Assembly (NCBI GenBank): GCA_002699515.1
Contig: PAAW01000001.1
Span: 1-49,220, forward strand
Source of the DNA: Methanobacteriota archaeon
GTDB taxonomy: Archaea; Thermoplasmatota; Poseidoniia; Poseidoniales; Poseidoniaceae
Direction: 5' to 3'
Length of the DNA stretch: 49,220 nt
The notes under the pieces were generated by a model. That model was not told the DNA's origin. It saw only the letters and a list, made by a program, of their open reading frames with translations, and did not search any database. The position numbers were made by a program, and so were the translations under genes. This document shows positions 1 through 8,730 of this stretch, piece after piece. Every line of letters starts with the position of its first letter. Position 1 is the stretch's first letter.

Positions 1-707
1 ATTCCTCAATCTCATTTTCTGCGAATTCCGCTGCTGTTGGAATTTATCAAAACGGTCTTGTCTATCTAGATGATATTGATATTAGTGGCCCTGCAGAAGG
101 TTCAGGAATTTCAACATCATCATCAAAAGTATCAGTAATAAATTCGAATATTCATAATGTTACAGGTTATAATGGAGTATACATTTATGGAGAATCAGAT
201 ATTACTATTCATAATACTAAAATAGATACAGTAGCTAGAGAAGCGATATTATTGGGAGAATATCACTGGGATGATAGTAATTGGAATACAGGTTCTTCAT
301 CGCCAGAGGCTGCTAGATTGAAATTAACTAATAGTGACATTACTAATGCAGGTGGGGCATGTAATTCAAAAACAGTATATGGAGAAACGGGAAATACGGA
401 TGGTATATTTGAGTGCCCTGCAGTACACATTTACATGGGTTCGGCAACATTATGGAATAATTCAATTGTAGATACTACAGGTGATGCAATAAGAGTTACT
501 GGAGGCATTGTTGATATTAGAAATAATACCGTTAGTGCTGGAGAATATGCTGCAAGAGTTGCTAGTTACAATACTAAATATTCAGCAGATAGCAATAGAG
601 AATATACTGGAAAATATGGATCTATAGCATATTTCTCAAATAATACTTGGAATGTAGATGCCCAAACTTACAATATTACTGAAAGTAGAGTTGCTGTGCA
701 ATCTTAG
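1..707 (+). CDS. Surface beta-helix protein, 5'-truncated by the window edge and ended by an in-frame TAG
   Basis: The frame is open from base 3 to the TAG at 705-707, so the track's start at 252 (TTG) is internal and the gene begins before the window. The translated sequence is a run of short, polar, Asn/Thr/Ile-rich strands (for example VSVINSNIHNVTGYNGVYIYG and ATLWNNSIVDTTGDAIRVTGG). This is the pattern of right-handed parallel beta-helix repeats, typical of secreted or surface adhesins and polysaccharide-acting proteins. No catalytic residues are recognisable. After the TAG the same frame continues without another stop into the 789-3434 ORF. I therefore read this as the N-terminal half of one protein split by a nonsense codon, not as a complete gene. 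Function beyond an extracellular beta-helix is unknown. Confidence 0.7.
   Translation, partial: SSISFSANSAAVGIYQNGLVYLDDIDISGPAEGSGISTSSSKVSVINSNIHNVTGYNGVYIYGESDITIHNTKIDTVAREAILLGEYHWDDSNWNTGSSSPEAARLKLTNSDITNAGGACNSKTVYGETGNTDGIFECPAVHIYMGSATLWNNSIVDTTGDAIRVTGGIVDIRNNTVSAGEYAARVASYNTKYSADSNREYTGKYGSIAYFSNNTWNVDAQTYNITESRVAVQS
705..707 (+). other. In-frame amber codon splitting one long surface-protein gene
   Basis: Codons before (gtg caa tct) and after (aca att cct gtt cca) the TAG are in the same frame. The 27 codons between the TAG and ATG 789 are open and protein-like (TIPVPSTSGVYSVGLRWRGA). One base change, such as CAG to TAG, would explain it. TAG also ends other genes here (gltX, arcS, the SPFH gene, and the 28009 and 41396 genes), so it behaves as a normal stop. 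Confidence 0.75.
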
Positions 708-788
708 ACAATTCCTGTTCCATCAACATCAGGAGTTTATTCTGTAGGTTTAAGATGGAGAGGTGCAGCTGTTAAATGCGATACTAAC

Positions 789-3434
789 ATGTATACTGAT
801 TGCCTTAAAGTACCACCAATGTATAGTAATCAATTTTCAAAATTAGTTTATCCAGAAGATATTCCAATGTCTATTGAATTAAACCCTAATGCAACTGTAT
901 TTGCTTTTGCTGATTTAGATATCGGATTAGAGAATATACATATTGGCAGATTAAACAGTGGTGCAGGCAAACATCAAAATATAGTACAACAAGGTGAGCT
1001 TGTAAGATATCGTGTTTTAGCAAATGGAGATACTGTATCTAATGCAGATATTACAGTTAGAGACAGTCATGGAAATGAATTATATAATTTGACTACAGAT
1101 GAATATGGAATGACTCCACAAATAGTTTTAGCAAGCGATTTTCATATGGATTTCACAGGTTTCGGTCCTAATCCTGATGGATTAGTAATTGATCCTTTAG
1201 AAAATTCCTGTAATGACGATTTAGATAATGATGGAGATTTACTTTTTGACGATCAAGACCCAGATTGTATTGGTGGAGGAAGGGAAATGTCAACATACTT
1301 TATCGATGCATGGAAATTTGACAAAGGTTCTGCAACAGAATCAATAACCTTGACTTCTCAAATAGAAGGAGTTATTGATTTATCTAATATTGCACCTTCT
1401 GTAGAAATGGATATTCAATTTCCCGAAAATGCAGCATTTAAGAGATGGGTAAATGTGACAGGAGAAGCATATGATGGTTCGACAGATAGAGCGCCTGGAA
1501 CTTACAGTTCAGATTGGGAGGCACTACTCGGACATATGGGGACTGTAGACCGCGTTGAAGTTCGTCTACCTGGTGGTTCATGGGACGATGGAATTTTAGC
1601 AACAGATACATCAGGATTTAATGAGGATACAGTTACTCAGCAAAATTGGCCATGGAAGAGTTGGTCGTATAGTATTGATCTAAGTGATCAACCAGAAGCG
1701 GATTACCCCTTTGAATTTAGAGCATTTGATGGGGTGGAATATAGTCCAGTTTTATCACGTTCTTTCCAATTAAACACGGTCACTCCAGATGTGATGATTA
1801 CATCACCTCAAGATAATTCAGAACATAGTCAAAATAGCGTATTGTTCAGAGGTTCAGCCACAGATCCTTATTCTGGAGTAAATTCACCTGATTTAAACAA
1901 GATTCATATTAAATTTACAAAAGAAGATGGTTCAACTTTACCTACAAAAGAATTTATTCCTAGTAATTGGAATGATTGGGAATATGAATGGGACTTAACA
2001 TCTTCTGTAAGTTCTGGAGTTTATTATGTTGAAATTTGGGCAAGTGATTCTAAGTTTTGTAGATTTAATGTTGATGAATGTACAGCTGTAGAATTAACAT
2101 TGACAATAATTAATGAGAATGCAATTCCAATAGTAGAGATTTATGGCCCATCTACAGGAGAGATTCAAGGAGATGAGCAAACAAGAATTTATGGATATGC
2201 AACAGATTTAGATGGAGAGGTAAGTAGGGTTGAAGTAAATATTACTCATGCTGCAGGAGGCTGGACAAATTTACCTAATATCTATGAATTTAATGGAAAT
2301 GATTGGGAAACCTACTGGGATACTTCTGAAGAAGATCATTTAAGTCAACATACAATTAGTGTAAGGGCTTTTGATTCAAATATGATAGATGGATACAGTG
2401 TCACTAAAGAAGTAACAATTACAATATTAAATCCTGAAGATGAAGTAGACCCGCCCCAATTTAATCAAACTGCTTGGGATTCCGATTTAAGTGGCGGTTC
2501 CACAGTGAAAATTTTCTGTGACAAAGGTTCAAAATCACTTGAAAAATGTGGTTCTGGTTTAGAAATGGATTTAAATAAATTCTTTGAACATTCTGGAAAT
2601 TATCAATTAAGTTATAGTATTGCAGGAGATGAAGAAGATTTCAATGAGCACGACCAATTTATGTTTAAAGTACTGGAAATTAATCCACAAACTGGCATAC
2701 TCACTTATAATCCTGCAACATCAACAATGAGTACATATTATTCAGATGAAGTACAATGGAGTTTTATTGGTGTTAAAATAAAAGCTACAGATTCATACAG
2801 CCAATCAATAGAGTCGCCAGAGTTTAATATTGTTGTAATTGCAGTTGAATTTACATTCCAGCAATTAAATAGTGAAGAAGTAAGTTCAGAAAACCCTGCA
2901 ATATATGTTGGGACAGGTAGGCCTGGAGAAGTAGTCAAAGCATACATGACTTCTGGAAAGTTATCATTGGGTGAAGCAATCGTAGATCAAGAAGGGACAT
3001 GGACATTAGAAATTCCTCGGACATTTTTCCCAGATGATGGAGGAGTTATTGATATTGAATTTGAATATGCTAGTGATCCTTATAATGTTGCAAATGGGAT
3101 AAGTGTCGAGAGTCCCGATCAAGGAATGTCTTTATGGGCTAAATTATTGATAGTCTTCCTTGTCTTAGTTTCATTATTAGTGGTCTTAGCATATTTCTTT
3201 ATTGAATTTGAGGATGATGATGAGATGGATTTTTCTGAAGGTGATGGTGAAGTTGTTACAGATACTTATGCTTGGGGAAATAACCAGCAACAACAAGTTC
3301 CTCAAACGGCACAGGTCCAAGTTAATACAGATCCGAATCCAAAATTAGAAGCATATGTACAGCAATTAATATCTCAAGGTTATGATGAAAATACAGCAAG
3401 AGCATATGCAGAACAATATAGGAATCAGTTTTGA
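789..3434 (+). CDS. C-terminal part of large surface protein: Ig/cadherin-like repeats, TM anchor, cytoplasmic tail
   Basis: This 881-residue ORF continues in frame from the beta-helix part before the TAG; ATG 789 is probably an internal methionine, not a native start. Near its residue 140 is a MopE-like acidic metal-binding motif (NSCNDDLDNDGD...DPDC). Then come several Ig-like beta-sandwich repeats (PSVEMDIQFPENAAF, PDVMITSPQDNSEH, PIVEIYGPSTGE) and a cadherin/dystroglycan-like segment (YQLSYSIAGDEED to GILTYNPAT). One transmembrane helix (LLIVFLVLVSLLVVLAYFF) lies near nt 3140-3205. It is followed by an acidic and Gln-rich cytoplasmic tail ending in a helical motif, YVQQLISQGYDENTARAYAE. 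The layout is a large ectodomain anchored by its C-terminus. Ligand and function are unknown; adhesion or matrix binding is a guess. Confidence 0.7.
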   Translation: MYTDCLKVPPMYSNQFSKLVYPEDIPMSIELNPNATVFAFADLDIGLENIHIGRLNSGAGKHQNIVQQGELVRYRVLANGDTVSNADITVRDSHGNELYNLTTDEYGMTPQIVLASDFHMDFTGFGPNPDGLVIDPLENSCNDDLDNDGDLLFDDQDPDCIGGGREMSTYFIDAWKFDKGSATESITLTSQIEGVIDLSNIAPSVEMDIQFPENAAFKRWVNVTGEAYDGSTDRAPGTYSSDWEALLGHMGTVDRVEVRLPGGSWDDGILATDTSGFNEDTVTQQNWPWKSWSYSIDLSDQPEADYPFEFRAFDGVEYSPVLSRSFQLNTVTPDVMITSPQDNSEHSQNSVLFRGSATDPYSGVNSPDLNKIHIKFTKEDGSTLPTKEFIPSNWNDWEYEWDLTSSVSSGVYYVEIWASDSKFCRFNVDECTAVELTLTIINENAIPIVEIYGPSTGEIQGDEQTRIYGYATDLDGEVSRVEVNITHAAGGWTNLPNIYEFNGNDWETYWDTSEEDHLSQHTISVRAFDSNMIDGYSVTKEVTITILNPEDEVDPPQFNQTAWDSDLSGGSTVKIFCDKGSKSLEKCGSGLEMDLNKFFEHSGNYQLSYSIAGDEEDFNEHDQFMFKVLEINPQTGILTYNPATSTMSTYYSDEVQWSFIGVKIKATDSYSQSIESPEFNIVVIAVEFTFQQLNSEEVSSENPAIYVGTGRPGEVVKAYMTSGKLSLGEAIVDQEGTWTLEIPRTFFPDDGGVIDIEFEYASDPYNVANGISVESPDQGMSLWAKLLIVFLVLVSLLVVLAYFFIEFEDDDEMDFSEGDGEVVTDTYAWGNNQQQQVPQTAQVQVNTDPNPKLEAYVQQLISQGYDENTARAYAEQYRNQF

Positions 3435-3458
3435 AATTATGAACATTTAACCATGGCA

Positions 3459-3467
3459 TTCATAACC
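3459..3467 (+). promoter_or_regulatory. Possible box A and SD for the STAND gene
   Basis: TTCATAACC lies about 38 bases before ATG 3498, and a GGTGG Shine-Dalgarno-like string sits 5 bases before that ATG. The same CATAA-at-minus-40 arrangement appears before rps15, the CBS gene and gap. The call rests on spacing and similarity only. Confidence 0.3.
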
Positions 3468-3497
3468 TTTCTTTGATAACGAAGTAACGGTGGAATC

Positions 3498-6020
3498 ATG
3501 AACAATCCAAAACCAGGAGTTCAGGAAAGGATATTATTGCATCTTAGAGACTATGTTGCATTCATTGAATCAGTAGAGGTCCCATTCGCATTATCTCAAA
3601 TGGGAATAGCAAATGCAGTGGCAATTGCAAGAAGTAATGTTCCACGTGCAATTTCTGGATTAAAGGAACAAGGATTGTTAATTGAAAGACAAGCACATGT
3701 TTCTGGAGTGATGAGGAAAAGGAAATCATATTTCTTAACAAGTTCAGGTTCAGAACATGCTGATGAAACATGGAATAGATTAAGTAAGCATGAATTTATG
3801 GTTTTATCAAATGAAGAAGAATTAATTGAAACTACCTTAGGTTCCTGTAATGAAATATTGCCGTTCCAGATACGTCCAGTTGATATTCTTCGTTACTTAA
3901 GAGATGACGGAATTTTAGAAGTTACAAAATTAACTCCTGAATTAATAGAACGAGACCTAACAAAAAGGGTTGAAAAACAACTATCCTCCTCTCTAGGAGA
4001 TTTGCCGAGATTAAGACATTTTTATGGCAGGGTAACCGAATTGCAGGCAATCACAGAAACTTTGGATCAAGGTCCTTTTGCAATATTAATATCTGGAATT
4101 GCAGGAATTGGAAAAACAAGTTTGGCATCTAAATTATTAGAAAATTATACATTTAGAAGGAATCTGATATACCACAGGTGCCAATTAGGAACAGGGGGAA
4201 GGCCATTTTTAGAGGATTTAGCGGCATGGCTTAGCTCAATTGGTGTTGATGCTCTAAACGATTACTTAGAAGCAAGTTCGGTACCAAGAATTGATGAAAC
4301 AGTAGAATTACTTGTGAGTTGTTTACAGAATATTCAAGCATTAATTGTGATAGACGATTATCATAAAAACGATGAAGATGTGTTTTATAAAATAATTTAC
4401 AACTTTACATTAAGGATTAATGAAATGAGTGATGGTTTAGGGTTAGTGATTTTTTCAAGATCATATCGTCCAGTGATACCACTTAGAGATGAAAATGGTA
4501 AAAGTGTGAGTAAAATATTGCCACTTGATGGTTTGGATCCAGAATCCTCAAAAAATATTCTAAAATCATTTGAGAGTATTGGTGATGATGACTTCGGGAG
4601 AATTTATGGAATTTCAAAGGGACATCCATTAGTTTTAGAGTTAATTAATAGAGGTGCATCTACAATTGAGCATCATTTGACTTTAGAAAACTATGTTTCT
4701 ATGGAGATTTTTAATAAGTTATCTGCAGAAGAAAAAAGATTGCTACAATCACTTGCAATATTTAGAGAACCAGTCCCTCTTGAGGCTTTAACAACAATTG
4801 ATTTAGATTTGAATACTCTTGATAATTTAGTTGAACAAGGATTAGCAAGAAGAGTAGATTCAGAGAATTACGATGTGCATGATTTGATTAGGGAATTTAC
4901 ATTTAATGGTATAGATGAGCAAGTAGCTATCCCTCTTCATACTTCAGCTGCTGAATGGTATAAAAAGAAATTAAACTCTACTCAAGATATCATTGAGTAT
5001 TTACATCATAAAATAAGTTATGCAGATGTAGAATCTGCAGCCGAAGAACTTGCATTAAGAGGAGATGAATTGATTAATTCTGGCCAATTAGAGTTATTGG
5101 GATTAATAAATAGATTAATTGATTCAAATGGACCAGCAAAAACGTGGGGTAAATTATGGTATTTGAGAGGTGAGATCTTGGCATTATCTGGTGATTTTGG
5201 TGGAGCAGAAGCATCCTTTACAGTAGCTATGGATAATGCAAATAAAGCTAAAGATATCACTTTAGAAAGTACTTTACTTTCTAGTTTGGCTGAACTTGCT
5301 TGGAAAAGAGGAGATAGTAAGTTAGCATTAGATCTTCATAGGCAGGCACTAAAGAGATTTATTGCAATTAAAGATTCAATCGGGGCATGCAACACTTATA
5401 CTAATATGAGTTATATTTTTAGATCGGAGGGTAAAAAACAACTTGCAATGGATTCACATTCAGAAGTTGAACATATACTTGCAAATGAAAAAGATGAAAA
5501 GTTAGTTCATGCGAGAATAAATTTGGCACGTTCGTATTTGGAAATGGATAAATTAGAATTGGGGCGTGAACATGCTCTAAAAGCATTTGATGAAACACAA
5601 TCAAAGGGAGATGAAATCACACATTCGCGTGCAAGAGCAGTATTAGGTCGATATTATGCATTAATTGGAGATACAGATTTAGCTTTAAATCATTATTCAG
5701 AAACATTACAATCACTTGCAAATGAAGATGATCTTGAAATTAGAGTTGAATTAATATTATTACTTGGAGAAGTACTTGAAGATTCAGGTAAGAGAGATGA
5801 AGCAGTAGAAAGATATCTAGAGGGTCTTGCATTGGCTGAATCTAGTAATCAACCACTTTTGGTTGGTGAATTATTATCACGATTAGGGACTACAGGGTTT
5901 GATAAACAGCGTAGAATGGAATATTTACAAAGGGCATTAAATGTATTTAGAGAAGTAGGTGCAACTAGAAAAATGCAGGAAGTACAGATGATGTTCCATA
6001 AGGCAATTACTGGAAATTAA
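3498..6020 (+). CDS. STAND-family signalling ATPase: winged helix, NB-ARC-like NTPase, TPR repeats
   Basis: This is an 840-residue cytoplasmic protein. Residues 1-95 form a MarR-like winged helix (SNVPRAISGLKEQGLLIERQAH followed by a basic wing MRKRKSYFLT). At about residue 175 FYGRVTELQAI opens the NTPase. The Walker A motif GIAGIGKTS is near 200, Walker B (ALIVIDDYHK) near 285, an arginine sensor-like FSRSYRPVIP follows, and GHPLVLEL matches the GLPLA position of NB-ARC/STAND proteins. From about 540 to the end are helical TPR units (LALSGDFGGAEASFTVAMDNA, LALDLHRQALKRF). This is the architecture of MalT/AfsR-type regulators, in which ligand binding to TPRs releases an ATP-dependent switch, here coupled to DNA binding. 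The ligand and target genes are unknown. It shares its TTAA stop palindrome with the convergent gene at 6017. Confidence 0.85.
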   Translation: MNNPKPGVQERILLHLRDYVAFIESVEVPFALSQMGIANAVAIARSNVPRAISGLKEQGLLIERQAHVSGVMRKRKSYFLTSSGSEHADETWNRLSKHEFMVLSNEEELIETTLGSCNEILPFQIRPVDILRYLRDDGILEVTKLTPELIERDLTKRVEKQLSSSLGDLPRLRHFYGRVTELQAITETLDQGPFAILISGIAGIGKTSLASKLLENYTFRRNLIYHRCQLGTGGRPFLEDLAAWLSSIGVDALNDYLEASSVPRIDETVELLVSCLQNIQALIVIDDYHKNDEDVFYKIIYNFTLRINEMSDGLGLVIFSRSYRPVIPLRDENGKSVSKILPLDGLDPESSKNILKSFESIGDDDFGRIYGISKGHPLVLELINRGASTIEHHLTLENYVSMEIFNKLSAEEKRLLQSLAIFREPVPLEALTTIDLDLNTLDNLVEQGLARRVDSENYDVHDLIREFTFNGIDEQVAIPLHTSAAEWYKKKLNSTQDIIEYLHHKISYADVESAAEELALRGDELINSGQLELLGLINRLIDSNGPAKTWGKLWYLRGEILALSGDFGGAEASFTVAMDNANKAKDITLESTLLSSLAELAWKRGDSKLALDLHRQALKRFIAIKDSIGACNTYTNMSYIFRSEGKKQLAMDSHSEVEHILANEKDEKLVHARINLARSYLEMDKLELGREHALKAFDETQSKGDEITHSRARAVLGRYYALIGDTDLALNHYSETLQSLANEDDLEIRVELILLLGEVLEDSGKRDEAVERYLEGLALAESSNQPLLVGELLSRLGTTGFDKQRRMEYLQRALNVFREVGATRKMQEVQMMFHKAITGN

Positions 6021-6490
6021 TTAACTGGTTTATTAGAAATCTCAATGATTCCGTTAGACATATGAACCCATATTGAAGATTCTCCTTTGAGATTTATTTC
6101 TCCAACATGAGTTGTAGGTGCTGCAGAAGTAGATTTATATTCAAACGGATTTTTAAAATTAGGATGTGTTATGGTTAGTTTTTCATCATCTAATAGCATA
6201 ATGATGTTTACAGAAGATTGTTCTACGTTTAACAGTTCTATTTGCTCAGAATAAGTGGCATTTGGATTAATTCTTGCAACATCATCTGCTCTTTCAATTG
6301 CTGAACCTACACGCTCAACATTCTCCGTAAGGGCCACATCTGACCATCTTTCTCTAGTGGAATTCTCTATATCCCATGCCCATAATGAATATAATGAAAG
6401 TAGTAGAAGTCCTAGAAGAAATGTAAATACATAACCTAATTCAGTTGCAGCACCAGATTCATCCTCTGTAAAATTAATGTTTTTCTTCAT
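6017..6490 (-). CDS. Prepilin-like membrane protein (third gene of the pilin-like cluster)
   Basis: A 157-residue protein with a short charged leader (MKKNINFTEDESGA) followed by a hydrophobic helix (ATELGYVFTFLLGLLLLSLYSLWAW). This is the look of archaeal type IV pilin-like N-termini, which are processed by a class III signal peptidase and assembled through the helix. The rest is a small beta-rich soluble domain. Its ATG overlaps the TGA of the upstream gene (ATGA, 6487-6490), implying translational coupling. The haloarchaeal DUF7266/DUF7288-type minor pilin-like proteins are the nearest analogy I can recall, but I could not run a comparison. Likely role (inference): a minor pilin or pseudopilin of a surface filament or export machine. 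Confidence 0.7.
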   Translation of the reverse strand: MKKNINFTEDESGAATELGYVFTFLLGLLLLSLYSLWAWDIENSTRERWSDVALTENVERVGSAIERADDVARINPNATYSEQIELLNVEQSSVNIIMLLDDEKLTITHPNFKNPFEYKSTSAAPTTHVGEINLKGESSIWVHMSNGIIEISNKPVN

Positions 6491-8730
6491 CCACCTTCCT
6501 CCTGTGCATCGAATGAAATTGATGTAAATGTCAATGTGAACTCAATGTCCTTATTTAGGCTATGATATACAGCCTCTCCGTTACTTCTATCAACCCACCC
6601 TGTGTAATCAGATAGTAAATCAAATTGATTGGGATATGATATCCAATCATCAGAATATTCAAGATCTTCTGAAAGCCAATTTGTGATGCTACTGCCGTAC
6701 TGGTCATTCCAGCCCATTCTAATATTCTTTGAGAGTTCATTAGTACAAAATTTTGTTTCAATTACTTTTAATTGAACTTTTACATCAGAAGAACCGCTAG
6801 CCATACTGGATGAAGTAGGCATCATTACAGGCAAATGTACTCCTAATAAGTTTGAGTTTCCTTTAGCGGCTAAGGCAGAATGTGAAACTGAAGGTCTCGC
6901 TTCGGGATGATTTGTTGTTACTATTCCTCCTTTGTCAACAACTTCTAGATTCGAAATACTACTAGAAAATTTATATTTTAAAGCAGGTATTTGAATTACC
7001 CAAGCATCTGCAAGTGAAGAAAAAGACGAGATATCATTTTCCCCAATTAATTGTATATTTATTCCTGAATGATGATCTCCCTTTTCCCATGCATCTCTAA
7101 TCCCTGAAAGAGTTAATTCACTGACATCATACCAAGGTAAATCGATATTAATCCAACCAGAGGCGAATAACGATAGTGGAAGGCACCTTTGAGATCCTTT
7201 GTCCATTAGTTCCGTAATTCCAGTATTTCCAATAATTTGCATCAATCTCATGGAATGTCCTGAAGTTACAGTTGAATTTAATTCTCCAGATTCTTGTGAT
7301 GAAAGGAAATATGAATTGCCACTTGTACTTTCCAAATTTCCAGTGGCATTAAAAACTCCTGAAAATTCAAATGAAGCTTTTGATCCTGTAAGTGTGGCGT
7401 AAATAGATGCTTCATTATTTCCTACTTGTTCACCAGTCCAGCTAGTTGTAAACTCTTTTCCAGAAAATTGTCCCGTGTCCTTAGCAACAAGATAAGAAAT
7501 ACCGTTAGAGAGATAACCATTATTATCTGATGCATCTTCAGTCCATTTGATTGTAATTTCAGAATTACTTGTGATTTTTACAACTCCATTCGTACCAGCA
7601 ATAGGCCAATCTAATTTATACATGCCATTACTATTTATTGAAAAACTAGATCCTTGAACGTCAATTTGTGCTGGGGAATTATCATAATTTGAAATTATTA
7701 ATGTTCCTGCCAGGGGGGGTATGAGGAATTCAGTACCCAGCATAATTCCTTCTGTTGAAGGCCAATTAACTGAACCAAGATTCGATTCAGTATCTGTTTG
7801 TAAGATTAGGTTGGCATTTTTTGATGATTCAATAGTTAGTATTTTTGTTTCAATGTTGTTGAAACTCTTAGACCATATTGCACCATCTCCGATTAAAGAA
7901 GCGCTTTCAGTCATTTTTTCATTTCCAAATTCCCATGTGATCATAGTGCTTTTTTCTGAAATTAGGTTAATGTTATTATTTCCTGCAGGTAATGGGATTT
8001 TCCAAATAGTTCCCAAACCTTTGTGGTTTGGATTATTTGGGGAGATAAAAGTAGCACCTCCCTCCCCTAATTTGTATAATATTGTCAATTCAACATCACT
8101 AATTATTGTAGATTTACTATTTGAATCCTCTAATGGTAAATCAATTTCTAAAACATTATTATTACTAATTTTTGATGTAAACAATTCCTCTCCTTGCATT
8201 ATAGTTACAATAGATGAAGTAATTGTTGATGAAATTTGAGATTTACTTGCAATTATTATTTTTCCTTCTATTGCAGGTAATTCATATTTCCATTTAGATT
8301 CAAATTGTAGGTGTAAATCATCCATACAATAAGAACTTAATTTTCCTGTTGGGAACCTTATGTCAAATTCATTTCCAAAGTTTCCAGCATTTCTTAATCT
8401 GAACTCTGAGTCTTCAGTCCATGATGAAGAAAACCAGACTCCTGAATCTTTTAAATCCCATTCAAGTTTCCCAAGTACTGGTTCTAATCTCAATTCAGAT
8501 GAACTTCCAGGCAAGCCTCTTTGAGCTAATTGTGCTTCATATTCAGATAAATCCTCAAATTGAGCAACAGCATCGCTAGATTCTATAGCTCCTTGTAATT
8601 CATTAATCACAGGGACTATTGAAACAAGCATGACACTGATGATGCTCATTACTCCTGCAAACATTAGAACAGTCGCAATTGCAGAATTAGCAGCATTAGT
8701 GTCACTAACTAGGTTGTTTATGCGTTTCAG
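6487..8730 (-). CDS. Large prepilin-like surface protein, probable CTG start
   Basis: The track starts this ORF at ATG 8664 (725 residues, MFAGVMSIISV). The frame stays open upstream to a TGA at 8758-8760, with no ATG, GTG or TTG between. Starting at CTG 8730 gives (M)KRINNLVSDTNAANSAIATVLMFAGVMSIISVMLVSIVPVINEL, a basic leader plus hydrophobic helix matching the MKRDLQ and MKKNIN leaders of the two flanking genes. That CTG overlaps the TGA of the upstream gene as CTGA. The remaining roughly 690 residues are an extracellular beta-rich domain with many Ser/Asn/Gly repeats and no recognisable catalytic motif. I read it as the large structural or tip component of the pilin-like cluster. If the CTG call is wrong, the protein starts at 8664 without a charged leader. 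Confidence 0.65.
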   Translation of the reverse strand: MKRINNLVSDTNAANSAIATVLMFAGVMSIISVMLVSIVPVINELQGAIESSDAVAQFEDLSEYEAQLAQRGLPGSSSELRLEPVLGKLEWDLKDSGVWFSSSWTEDSEFRLRNAGNFGNEFDIRFPTGKLSSYCMDDLHLQFESKWKYELPAIEGKIIIASKSQISSTITSSIVTIMQGEELFTSKISNNNVLEIDLPLEDSNSKSTIISDVELTILYKLGEGGATFISPNNPNHKGLGTIWKIPLPAGNNNINLISEKSTMITWEFGNEKMTESASLIGDGAIWSKSFNNIETKILTIESSKNANLILQTDTESNLGSVNWPSTEGIMLGTEFLIPPLAGTLIISNYDNSPAQIDVQGSSFSINSNGMYKLDWPIAGTNGVVKITSNSEITIKWTEDASDNNGYLSNGISYLVAKDTGQFSGKEFTTSWTGEQVGNNEASIYATLTGSKASFEFSGVFNATGNLESTSGNSYFLSSQESGELNSTVTSGHSMRLMQIIGNTGITELMDKGSQRCLPLSLFASGWINIDLPWYDVSELTLSGIRDAWEKGDHHSGINIQLIGENDISSFSSLADAWVIQIPALKYKFSSSISNLEVVDKGGIVTTNHPEARPSVSHSALAAKGNSNLLGVHLPVMMPTSSSMASGSSDVKVQLKVIETKFCTNELSKNIRMGWNDQYGSSITNWLSEDLEYSDDWISYPNQFDLLSDYTGWVDRSNGEAVYHSLNKDIEFTLTFTSISFDAQEEGG

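Noticed and set aside
705-707. TAG decoded as pyrrolysine or by general stop reassignment
   Set aside because: TAG ends gltX, arcS, the SPFH gene and two further genes in natural positions, and no pyl gene is in the window.
7721-8239. Plus-strand ORF of 172 aa
   Set aside because: Reverse-frame shadow of the large pilin-like gene; no start signal or family resemblance.
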